41,248 bases of DNA. It comes from an uncultured Pelagibacteraceae bacterium. Its GTDB lineage: Bacteria > Pseudomonadota > Alphaproteobacteria > Pelagibacterales > Pelagibacteraceae. A model generated the notes under the pieces. That model had not been told where the DNA came from and ran no database searches. It worked only from the letters and a program-made list of their open reading frames with translations. Position numbers and translations under genes: made by a program. Positions within the stretch are counted from its first letter, which is position 1. Each line of letters begins with the position of its first letter. Location: assembly GCA_902523495.1 (NCBI GenBank), contig CABYZU010000008.1, positions 1-41,248 of the forward strand, read 5' to 3'. This document shows, piece after piece, positions 33,806-41,248 of the stretch.

Positions 33806-34717
33806 TTAAATATTATATCTTAGACTTTTTTGTATTTTATCTTTATCTAAAGTTTCTAATTCAATTTTAATATTTTTATCTACCCGCATATCTTTACCAT
33901 CTTTCCAAATACCTGCTGCAAGGTGCATTATACCAATTTTATAATTTGGTAAGTATGGCTCAACAAATGTGTTTTGTTTTTGATCGTACTTTGGAAGTAA
34001 ATTACTTGTGATCCAATTACAATTTAAGGGAAGAAACTCAGTCTCCAGATTATCAATGTAAACAGATATATTTATAGCTAAACCTTCAGATCCAAAAATA
34101 TTGCCTGCTTTTAAAGTTTTCGATAAGTTATTTTGCCAAATACTCCATGCTTTAGAATCTTTTTCTAAGGAAAAAACTCCAATATTAATATGTGGTGCAA
34201 AAGCTAATTTCCTTGCATCGGCATAACCAATATTAGATCTTACAGCATGTTTAAAATTTTGGGATTTAATTAATGCTAGTTTTCCAAAAAGCCAATTAAC
34301 TTTTGATGTAATTTTGTATCCTGGGCCGATTGTTTGAGTAATTCCAAGCTTTCCATAATCACAAGCCTTGAAATATAGGTCAATGCAATTCCAGTCGTTT
34401 ACCCACGCATCACAATCAATCCATAAATATTTTTCAAAGTTCGGAAAGTATTTGGGTAAAAAAGCTCTTGAGACCTGGCTTTTTAACCACTCTTTTCCCT
34501 TAACTTTATAGCCAGGTACTTCAATATCCCATTCAGCATTTTTAATTTCATCAACTTTTTTAGCTAAACTATCTTTCTGATCTTGTTTTAATCCTGCATC
34601 CAAAATACATATAGCAACACTTTCACTCTGTTTAAATCTTTTTATTGAGTCTACTAGTTCATCTAGTAAAGGAAAATAATTAGCATCAGCTAAAGAAACA
34701 ATTACATTTTTTTTCAT
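33806..34717 (-). CDS. GT8-like glycosyltransferase
   Basis: 303 residues, no signal peptide or membrane helix. The N-terminus IVSLADANYFPLLDELVDSI is a GT-A opening; KYLWIDCDAWV has a DxD motif (Asp101, Asp103) for the metal and nucleotide sugar; INIGVFSLEKDS and a late IMHLAAGIWKDGKD correspond to family-8 N-x-G-V and H-x-x-G-x-x-K patterns. Acceptor and sugar unknown. It shares one base with pssA (TAATG overlap) inside a phospholipid gene run, which raises but does not prove a lipid or envelope acceptor. Confidence 0.7.
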   Translation of the reverse strand: MKKNVIVSLADANYFPLLDELVDSIKRFKQSESVAICILDAGLKQDQKDSLAKKVDEIKNAEWDIEVPGYKVKGKEWLKSQVSRAFLPKYFPNFEKYLWIDCDAWVNDWNCIDLYFKACDYGKLGITQTIGPGYKITSKVNWLFGKLALIKSQNFKHAVRSNIGYADARKLAFAPHINIGVFSLEKDSKAWSIWQNNLSKTLKAGNIFGSEGLAINISVYIDNLETEFLPLNCNWITSNLLPKYDQKQNTFVEPYLPNYKIGIMHLAAGIWKDGKDMRVDKNIKIELETLDKDKIQKSLRYNI

Positions 34718-35520
34718 TAAAGCACGTCTTCAAGGTCATCTTCGTCTTGAATTTTGTCATTTTCATGTTGTTTCTTCATTTTTTGAAAATGTAAAAAACT
34801 TATTGGTAATAAAAGCAAATAAATAGCAGAACTTATCGCAATTACATTAAAAGTATAAATTAATAAGAGACCAAAGAATAAAACAATTCCAAATAAAAGA
34901 AATATTGTAGTTTTTCTTGGTATCACTATCTTTTTAAATGAATAACTTGGGAACTTACTGATGAGTAAGAATGAAGTTGCAATAAAAAATATTGGCACTA
35001 TTAAATCATAATTTAGTTCGATGAAGTTAAATCCACTTAAACTAAAAATTAAAGGTATTAAAACTAAAATCCCACCAGCAGGTGATGGAACTCCTTCAAA
35101 AAAATTGTCTCTCCAAGAAGGTTCTTGATTTGAGCTTATATTAAACCTGGCTAAACGTAAGGCAACACAAATTACATAAATCAAACAAAGCAACCAACCA
35201 AATCTCCCTAAAGTATTAAGTTTCCAGAAATACATTATGAATGCAGGAGCCACCCCAAAACTGATCATATCAGTGAGTGAATCTAACTCTTTTCCGACCT
35301 TAGAAGTACCTTTGATTAATCTAGCTATACGCCCATCAAGACCATCAATTAAAGCTGCAAAAAGAATTGCTACAATTGCAAGTTCAAATCTTCCATCTAA
35401 AGCAAATCGGATCGATGTTAAACCAATACATACCCCAATCAATGTAAGCATGTTTGGTAAAATCATTCTCGCTCTTTTTTTATCTGCTACAATCTTTAAG
35501 TTATTTTTTGGTTGTTCCAT
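34717..35520 (-). CDS. pssA: CDP-diacylglycerol-serine O-phosphatidyltransferase
   Basis: 267 residues, multi-pass inner-membrane enzyme. The CDP-alcohol phosphotransferase motif is complete: Asp59, Asp62-Gly63, Ala66-Arg67, Gly76, Asp80, Asp84, with Asp80 and Asp84 as metal ligand/base. It makes phosphatidylserine from CDP-diacylglycerol and serine. The adjacent upstream gene is psd (no spacer), which converts the product to phosphatidylethanolamine, so the two-step PE pathway is one unit. The C-terminus is acidic (DEDDLEDVL). Confidence 0.95.
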   Translation of the reverse strand: MEQPKNNLKIVADKKRARMILPNMLTLIGVCIGLTSIRFALDGRFELAIVAILFAALIDGLDGRIARLIKGTSKVGKELDSLTDMISFGVAPAFIMYFWKLNTLGRFGWLLCLIYVICVALRLARFNISSNQEPSWRDNFFEGVPSPAGGILVLIPLIFSLSGFNFIELNYDLIVPIFFIATSFLLISKFPSYSFKKIVIPRKTTIFLLFGIVLFFGLLLIYTFNVIAISSAIYLLLLPISFLHFQKMKKQHENDKIQDEDDLEDVL

Positions 35521-36168
35521 TTATTTTTTTGCTAATAGTGTTTCACCTGAGATAGCTTTTTGGCCCACTTTTACTAATGGTTGATAATTTTCATAATATA
35601 TGTCTGCTCTACTTCCAAATCTAATCATTCCAATTCTATCTCCTTGTTTTAACTCTTGATCTTTATTGGACTCACAAATTATTCTTCTTGCAACAAGGCC
35701 TGCTATTTGAACTAAAATGATATCATTTCCATCTATATCTTTGATCTTAAAATAATTTCTCTCGTTATCTTCGCTTGCCTTATCAAGAGATGCGTTAAAA
35801 AATTTTCCAGGCTTATATAAAATTTCTTCAATTTTTCCTGCGCATGGAGTTCTATTCACATGACAATCAAAAACATTCATAAAAACACTAATTTTGTTAA
35901 ATTTTTTATTTTCTAAACCTAATTCTTTTGGACCATCTACTTCTTCAACTTTTAAAATTTCACCATCAGCAGGGCTAACTAAATAATTATCATCTTCAAT
36001 AATTACTCTATCTGGATCTCTAAAAAAATAATAAACCCAAATTGTTAAAACTAAACCGATTAAACCCAAAAACCCGCTTAGACTATAAAGTATGATTGTA
36101 ATAATTACTGCAATAATTAGGAACTTGTATCCCTCAGCGTGAATTTTTGGAAATATTTTACTAAACAT
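35521..36168 (-). CDS. psd: Phosphatidylserine decarboxylase (short, PSD-A type)
   Basis: 215 residues. Two N-terminal hydrophobic segments anchor it in the inner membrane. PADGEILKVEEVDG, FMNVFDCHVNRTPCAGKIEEI and RFGSRADIYYE are diagnostic; autocleavage is expected between Gly185 and Ser186, with Ser186 becoming the pyruvoyl group. It makes phosphatidylethanolamine. First gene of the long minus-strand run to 19766, divergent from icd across 73 bases. Confidence 0.95.
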   Translation of the reverse strand: MFSKIFPKIHAEGYKFLIIAVIITIILYSLSGFLGLIGLVLTIWVYYFFRDPDRVIIEDDNYLVSPADGEILKVEEVDGPKELGLENKKFNKISVFMNVFDCHVNRTPCAGKIEEILYKPGKFFNASLDKASEDNERNYFKIKDIDGNDIILVQIAGLVARRIICESNKDQELKQGDRIGMIRFGSRADIYYENYQPLVKVGQKAISGETLLAKK

Positions 36169-36231
36169 GTTCTTCTATTTGATAATTTTTCATTAATATG
36201 TATATAAAATTACGAAATTCAATTATTAAGA

Positions 36232-36237
36232 TATAAT
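36232..36237 (+). promoter_or_regulatory. Candidate -10 box nearly touching the icd start codon
   Basis: A perfect TATAAT ends 4 bases before the icd GTG at 36242. If used, transcription would start at or beside the start codon, giving a leaderless mRNA. No ribosome binding site precedes the GTG, which fits; the -35 (near 36209-36214) is poor. Confidence 0.4.
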
Positions 36238-36241
36238 TAAA

Positions 36242-37456
36242 GTGAGCAAAATTACTGTAAAAAACCCCATAGTAGAGTTAGATGGTGATGAAATGACCAG
36301 AATAATCTGGGAATTTATCAAAAATAAATTAATCCTTCCTTATCTTGATATTGGCATCGAGTACTACGATTTAGGTATGAAAAGCAGAGATGATACTAAT
36401 GACCAGATTACAATAGAATCTGCTAATGCAATTAAGAAAATTGGCGTAGGTATTAAATGTGCAACGATTACACCTGATGAAGCACGAGTTGATGAATTTA
36501 ATTTAAAAAAAATGTGGAGATCACCAAACGGAACAATAAGAAATATTATTGGTGGAACTGTTTTTAGAGAGCCAATTATTTGCTCTAATATTCCTAAATT
36601 AGTGCCTTCATGGTCAGATCCAGTAGTAATTGGTAGACATGCTTTTGGGGATCAATACAGAGCAACTGACTTTAAGGTTCCGGGCAAAGGTAAGATGGAA
36701 GTTAAATGGACATCTGAAGATGGTAAGGATGAGATAAAATATGAGGTATTTAATTTTACTGGACCAGGAGTTGCACTTTCAATGTATAACTTAGATAAGT
36801 CAATCGAGGATTTTGCAAGGTCTTGTTTTAATTATGGATTAATAAAAAAATGGCCAGTTTACCTTTCAACAAAAAATACTATTCTTAAAAAATATGATGG
36901 AAGATTTAAAGACATATTTGAGGCAGTCTTTAATAAAGAATTCAAAGATAAATTTGAAAAAGAAGAAATAACTTATGAACATAGATTAATTGATGACATG
37001 GTTGCTTGTGCGATGAAATGGAGTGGTAAATATATTTGGGCATGTAAAAATTATGATGGTGATGTTCAATCTGATACCATGGCTCAAGGCTATGGATCAT
37101 TAGGTTTAATGACAAGTACACTTTTAACTCCTGATGGTAAAATAATGGAGGCCGAAGCTGCACACGGAACTGTTACAAGACACTATAGAATTCATCAACA
37201 AGGAAAAGAGACATCAACCAATCCTATCGCCTCAATTTTTGCCTGGACGAGAGGCCTAGCACATCGAGGTAAATTAGATGGAAATAATGAACTTATTAAG
37301 TTTGCAAATACCATTGAACAAGTTTGCATTGAATGTGTTGAATGTGGCTCGATGACAAAAGATCTAGCTATATTAATTGGACCATCAAGCAAGTATTTAA
37401 CGACAAATCAATTTCTAGATGAAATTGATAAAAATTTAAAAAAGAAATTAAATTAA
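36242..37456 (+). CDS. icd: NADP-dependent isocitrate dehydrogenase (eukaryotic-type, type II)
   Basis: 404 residues starting with [67 protein letters not shown] and [15 protein letters not shown] are hallmarks of the homodimeric NADP enzyme shared by alphaproteobacteria and eukaryotes. It decarboxylates isocitrate to 2-oxoglutarate. The GTG is kept as start because homology begins within a few residues of it and the next in-frame Met lies inside the conserved DGDEM. Its 3' end overlaps the convergent alaS by 9 bases. Confidence 0.96.
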   Translation: MSKITVKNPIVELDGDEMTRIIWEFIKNKLILPYLDIGIEYYDLGMKSRDDTNDQITIESANAIKKIGVGIKCATITPDEARVDEFNLKKMWRSPNGTIRNIIGGTVFREPIICSNIPKLVPSWSDPVVIGRHAFGDQYRATDFKVPGKGKMEVKWTSEDGKDEIKYEVFNFTGPGVALSMYNLDKSIEDFARSCFNYGLIKKWPVYLSTKNTILKKYDGRFKDIFEAVFNKEFKDKFEKEEITYEHRLIDDMVACAMKWSGKYIWACKNYDGDVQSDTMAQGYGSLGLMTSTLLTPDGKIMEAEAAHGTVTRHYRIHQQGKETSTNPIASIFAWTRGLAHRGKLDGNNELIKFANTIEQVCIECVECGSMTKDLAILIGPSSKYLTTNQFLDEIDKNLKKKLN

Positions 37457-40114
37457 GGACTTAATTTTTTCGAAAGCTTCATCAATTTTGTTCTTATCTT
37501 GACCCCCTGCTTGAGCAAAATCTTTTCTACCACCACCACCTTTTCCACCAATTGTTTGTGATCCTAATTTTGCAAATTTTACTGCATCATATTTATCGAG
37601 CAGTTTATCAGTAATACCCACTGCAAGCCCAACTTTATCTTCACTGCTTGCGAAAACAATTACAATACCATCACCTAATTCTTTTTTACCATTATCAACT
37701 AATTTTCTTAAATCTTTTGGAGGTAAATCTTGTACTTTTTGAAATCTTACTTTTATATTTTTTATATTATTATCTTTTATAATGTTTTTTGTTTTATCCT
37801 GAAGAACTGAACTAACATTGAGTTGTTCAAGTTGTCTTGAAAGATTTTTTATGATTTCTTTTAAATCATCGTTATTAATATTTGGTTTACCTCCAAGTTT
37901 TATAATTTGAGATGATAAGTCTTTAATAGTTTCTTCATCTTTTTGAGTAGATAAAGTTGATAACTTTTCTTTATTCCTAATAAAGTCCTCAAGTTGTTTA
38001 TCTCTTAGCGCTTCAACTCTTCTAACGCCTGCGGCAATAGATGATTGGCTTACGGTTTTAAATTTTCCAATATCACCAGTATTTTTAACATGTGTTCCTC
38101 CACACAACTCAGTTGAGAAATATGCTTCTTTTTCCTTGCCCATAGATACCACACGAACCTCGTCTCCATATTTTTCTCCAAAAAAAGCTAGTGCTCCTTT
38201 CTCGATAGCAGCCTTTGGTGTCATAATTCTTGTAGTTACTTCAGAACTATTTGAGACATATTCATTAACCAACTTATCAATAGTCTCCAACTCGTCATTG
38301 GTAATTGGTTTCATATGACTAAAGTCAAATCTTAACCGATCTGGAGCAACTAATGATCCTTTTTGCATAACATGATTACCCAAGGTTCTTCTTAATGACT
38401 CATGTAGTAAGTGAGTTGCAGAATGGTACGCCTTTAAATTATTTCTTCTTTCAACATCTATTTTCATTTCAATTACATCATTAATCTTTATTTCTCCAGT
38501 TTTCAAAGATCCATAATGAACAAATAAGTCTCCAAGTTTTTTTTGTGTATCCTCTACTTCAAAAATAGAATTACCAGAAACGATTGTTCCTTTGTCTCCG
38601 ATTTGTCCTCCTGACTCACCGTAAAAAGGAGTTTGATTAGTAATGATCATCCCTTCTTCACCAGAAGATAAAGATTTTACTTCTTTGTTATCTTTAATTA
38701 AATTTAGTACGATACCTTCAGATTGATTGAACTCGTAACCTAAAAATTCTGTCGGACCAGCTTTATCTTTAATTGAAAACCATATTGCTTCCTCAGAACT
38801 ATCTCCAGAACCTTTCCAGTTCTTTTTTGCAAGTTCTTTGCTTTTTTTCATTAATTCATCAAATTTCTTATGATCAACTTTCAATGATTTATTCTTTAAG
38901 ATGTCTTCTGTAAGATCTAATGGAAAACCATAGGTGTCATATAATTTGAATGCTACATCACCAGGTAAAACTTTATCTATTTTCGCAATTTCATCATTTA
39001 AAATTTTAATACCTCTATCAAGTAAAACTAAAAATTTTTCTTCTTCCATCCTTAGCGTTTCTTTAATTAAAGATTGAGACCTTTCAAGCTCTGGATAATT
39101 TCCTGACATCTCTTTTTTTAAGGTGTCGAAAATTTTATAAAAGATTGGTTCTTTAGATCCTAACAAATGAGAATGTCTCATTCCCCTTCTCATAATTCTT
39201 CTAAGAACATATCCACGACCCTCATTTGAAGGCAGAACACCTTCAGCTAAAAGAAATGAACTTGCTCTTAAGTGATCGGCAATTACTCTAAAACTAGATA
39301 TATTTTTGTCTTCTTGTTTGACTTTAGTTACCTCAGATATTGAGCTTATTAGTTTCTTAAAGTGATCTGTTTGATAATTATCATGTGTGCCTTGTAAAAG
39401 AGCCGCAATTCTCTCTAATCCCATTCCTGTATCAACAGATGGTTTTGGTAAATCTATTCTTTTATCTTTTGAGACTTGCTCATACTGCATAAAAACTAGG
39501 TTCCAAATTTCAATAAAACGATCTCCGTCTTGATCTTTCGTTCCTGGCAAACCGCCTTTTAAATGATCACCATGATCATAAAATATTTCTGAACAAGGTC
39601 CACAAGGCCCAGTTTCACCCATTGACCAAAAGTTATCTGATGTTGAAATTCTAATTATTCTATCATCGTTAAAACCCGCAATTTTCTTCCAAAAATTGAA
39701 GGCTTCATCATCCTCATGAAAAACGGTTACATAAATTCTGTTTTTATCTAAACCAAAATCTTTAGTGATTAAATTCCATGCAAGTTCAATACCTCTTTCT
39801 TTAAAATAATCTCCAAAAGAAAAATTTCCCAACATTTCAAAAAAAGTATGGTGTCTTGGTGTGTAACCAACATTTTCTAAATCATTATGCTTACCTCCTG
39901 CTCTTACACACTTTTGTGAAGTGGTTGCCATTTGATAATCTCTTTTTTCTAAACCAGTAAATACATTTTTAAACTGGACCATACCTGAATTAGCAAACAT
40001 TAAGGTTGGATCATTATTTGGCACCAGATTACTAGACTCAACAATCTTATGATCGTTTTTCTCGAAGTATTTAAGAAAAGTACTTCTTATTTCATTTAAT
40101 GATTTGTCCGCCAT
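37448..40114 (-). CDS. alaS: Alanyl-tRNA synthetase
   Basis: 888 residues, full length. The catalytic core shows [55 protein letters not shown] and [18 protein letters not shown]. The editing domain zinc site is HSATHLLH and later [13 protein letters not shown]. The C-terminal DHHA1 domain ends with glycine-rich [16 protein letters not shown]. It charges tRNA-Ala and edits Ser/Gly mischarging. recA-alaS-icd proximity is common in alphaproteobacteria. Confidence 0.97.
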   Translation of the reverse strand: MADKSLNEIRSTFLKYFEKNDHKIVESSNLVPNNDPTLMFANSGMVQFKNVFTGLEKRDYQMATTSQKCVRAGGKHNDLENVGYTPRHHTFFEMLGNFSFGDYFKERGIELAWNLITKDFGLDKNRIYVTVFHEDDEAFNFWKKIAGFNDDRIIRISTSDNFWSMGETGPCGPCSEIFYDHGDHLKGGLPGTKDQDGDRFIEIWNLVFMQYEQVSKDKRIDLPKPSVDTGMGLERIAALLQGTHDNYQTDHFKKLISSISEVTKVKQEDKNISSFRVIADHLRASSFLLAEGVLPSNEGRGYVLRRIMRRGMRHSHLLGSKEPIFYKIFDTLKKEMSGNYPELERSQSLIKETLRMEEEKFLVLLDRGIKILNDEIAKIDKVLPGDVAFKLYDTYGFPLDLTEDILKNKSLKVDHKKFDELMKKSKELAKKNWKGSGDSSEEAIWFSIKDKAGPTEFLGYEFNQSEGIVLNLIKDNKEVKSLSSGEEGMIITNQTPFYGESGGQIGDKGTIVSGNSIFEVEDTQKKLGDLFVHYGSLKTGEIKINDVIEMKIDVERRNNLKAYHSATHLLHESLRRTLGNHVMQKGSLVAPDRLRFDFSHMKPITNDELETIDKLVNEYVSNSSEVTTRIMTPKAAIEKGALAFFGEKYGDEVRVVSMGKEKEAYFSTELCGGTHVKNTGDIGKFKTVSQSSIAAGVRRVEALRDKQLEDFIRNKEKLSTLSTQKDEETIKDLSSQIIKLGGKPNINNDDLKEIIKNLSRQLEQLNVSSVLQDKTKNIIKDNNIKNIKVRFQKVQDLPPKDLRKLVDNGKKELGDGIVIVFASSEDKVGLAVGITDKLLDKYDAVKFAKLGSQTIGGKGGGGRKDFAQAGGQDKNKIDEAFEKIKSLI

Positions 40115-40164
40115 ATTTTTAAAATACAGCTTTTTTGTTCTATGTCTAGATAACGATAAGGGGG

Positions 40165-40189
40165 AAAGGCGCTTATAATAAGCGCCTTT
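40165..40189 (-). terminator. Hairpin terminator downstream of recA
   Basis: AAAGGCGCTTA (40165-40175) pairs perfectly with TAAGCGCCTTT (40179-40189) around a 3-base loop. It lies 25 bases after the recA stop. On the minus strand the 3' arm ends in TTT followed by five C, so the U-tract is short; termination is likely but may be partial. Confidence 0.7.
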
Positions 40190-40213
40190 ATAATTTAAAG
40201 ATGACCTTTAATT

Positions 40214-41248
40214 CTAGTTCTTTTTAGGAGGAGTAGCCTCTTTATCTGCCTCTTCTTTTTCTGCTACTTTCTTCTCTTTTTCAATTTTTTCAGGACTTAA
40301 CGGATTTCCTTCAATTTTTTTAGAAATCACACCTGCTTTTTCTCTAATTGCCATTTCAATTTCTGCAGCAACTTGTGGATTTTGAGCTAAATAGACTTTA
40401 GCATTTTCTCTACCTTGTCCAATTTTCTCACCCTTGTAAGCGTACCATGCTCCAGATTTTTCAATAATGTCAGCTTTAGAACCTAGGTCTACTAACTCAC
40501 CCATTTTACTAATTCCTCTTCCATACATTAAATCGAACTCAACAACTTTAAATGGTGGTGCAACTTTATTCTTAACTACTTTAACTCTTGTAGAGTTACC
40601 AATAATTTCATCTTTATCTTTGATGGCACCAATTCTTCTAATGTCCATTCTCACAGATGAATAAAACTTAAGTGCGTTTCCACCTGATGTTGTTTCAGGA
40701 CTTCCAAACATAACTCCTATTTTCATTCTGATTTGGTTAATGAAAATCATCATAGTGTTGGTATTTGAAATTGAACCAGTTAATTTTCTTAAAGCCTGAC
40801 TCATTAATCTTGATTGAAGACCAACGTGATGATCTCCCATCTCACCTTCAATTTCAGCTCTTGGAGTTAAAGCTGCAACAGAGTCAATTACGATAACCGA
40901 AATAGAGCCTGATTTTACTAGTGTATCTGCTATTTCTAAAGCTTGCTCACCAGCGTCTGGTTGTGAAATCAAAAGCTCTTCAGTGTTTACTCCTAATTTT
41001 TTTGCATAAACTGGGTCCAAAGCATGTTCAGCATCAACGAATGCACAAATTCCACCAGCTTTTTGTGCTTCAGCAACAACTTGTAATGCCAATGTTGTTT
41101 TTCCAGAAGACTCTGGTCCATAAACTTCAACAATTCTTCCTTTTGGTAAACCACCTATTCCTAAAGCCAAATCTAAGCTTAAAGAACCCGTAGATATCGA
41201 CTCGATATCCATAGCTCTTTTTTCACCAAGCTTCATAACTGAACCTTT
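40214..41248 (-). CDS. recA: Recombinase A, 5' end cut by window
   Basis: The frame remains open to the last base of the window and encodes KGSV ahead of the internal Met at 41236, matching the GKGSIMRLG region found about 25-30 residues into RecA; the true start is therefore outside. Walker [20 protein letters not shown] [17 protein letters not shown], Walker [12 protein letters not shown] and the L2 region [18 protein letters not shown] are all present. The tail is rich in Lys/Glu, as in other RecA. It handles homologous recombination and SOS induction. A hairpin follows the stop. Confidence 0.97.
   Translation of the reverse strand, partial: KGSVMKLGEKRAMDIESISTGSLSLDLALGIGGLPKGRIVEVYGPESSGKTTLALQVVAEAQKAGGICAFVDAEHALDPVYAKKLGVNTEELLISQPDAGEQALEIADTLVKSGSISVIVIDSVAALTPRAEIEGEMGDHHVGLQSRLMSQALRKLTGSISNTNTMMIFINQIRMKIGVMFGSPETTSGGNALKFYSSVRMDIRRIGAIKDKDEIIGNSTRVKVVKNKVAPPFKVVEFDLMYGRGISKMGELVDLGSKADIIEKSGAWYAYKGEKIGQGRENAKVYLAQNPQVAAEIEMAIREKAGVISKKIEGNPLSPEKIEKEKKVAEKEEADKEATPPKKN

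Noticed and set aside
41234..41236. ATG as the true start of recA
   Set aside because: The frame continues upstream as KGSV, matching the conserved RecA segment before this Met; the gene runs off the window.
1..41248. Mobile elements, prophage genes, CRISPR, toxin-antitoxin pairs, tRNA or rRNA genes
   Set aside because: Looked for on both strands; no transposase, integrase, regular repeat array or RNA gene was found, and coding density leaves almost no room for them.

Overview
The window looks like a piece of a streamlined alphaproteobacterial genome of the SAR11 / Candidatus Pelagibacter type. I infer this from the strongly AT-rich, lysine/asparagine/isoleucine-heavy proteins, the near absence of intergenic DNA (no gap reaches 300 bases), the recA-alaS-icd neighbourhood and the dominance of ABC transporters for small nitrogenous solutes. 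No search was run, so this placement rests on pattern recognition. I saw no rRNA, tRNA, CRISPR, insertion sequence or phage module.

Layout. (1) 1-3598, plus: the end of a branched-chain-amino-acid-type ABC transporter (livF partial, livG, livH, livM) and a possible 27-residue membrane peptide. (2) 3603-7282: a divergent pair, a GpsA-like dehydrogenase (minus) and a diaminopropionate ammonia-lyase-like PLP enzyme (plus) followed by a photolyase. (3) 7279-14735, minus: a tightly packed run csaA, LysE-type exporter, acnA, yfgM-like, bamB, cupin protein, zapE-like, yjbQ. (4) 14762-19764: argE (plus), an aldehyde dehydrogenase with an agmatinase-family ureohydrolase (minus), then an exported HExxH protein coupled to a membrane-anchored cyclophilin (plus). 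(5) 19766-36168, minus: an almost unbroken directon: psd, pssA, GT8-like glycosyltransferase, rlmE, guaB, small TPR protein, guaA, panB, eutA-like, doeA-like, potA/D/B/C-like transporter, fadN-like beta-oxidation enzyme, methyltransferase. (6) 36242-41248: icd (plus), alaS and partial recA (minus).

How the genes fit together. The most interesting unit is 22862-29314: a metal-ligand-less M24 hydrolase resembling ectoine hydrolase (DoeA/EutD), an Asp/Glu-racemase-fold protein resembling EutA, and a complete four-gene polyamine-type ABC importer. Together they look like an uptake-and-breakdown module for ectoine, hydroxyectoine or a related nitrogenous osmolyte, with the later Doe enzymes missing locally. 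Inside it, potD has its own sigma70-like promoter and strong ribosome binding site, and a perfect hairpin separates potD from the permeases, a layout that would raise the binding protein above the membrane subunits. The ureohydrolase/aldehyde dehydrogenase pair is a second candidate nitrogen-salvage module. Streamlining shows as an IMP dehydrogenase without its CBS domains, convergent genes sharing a TTAA as both stop codons, and -10 boxes lying almost on the start codons of icd and argE.
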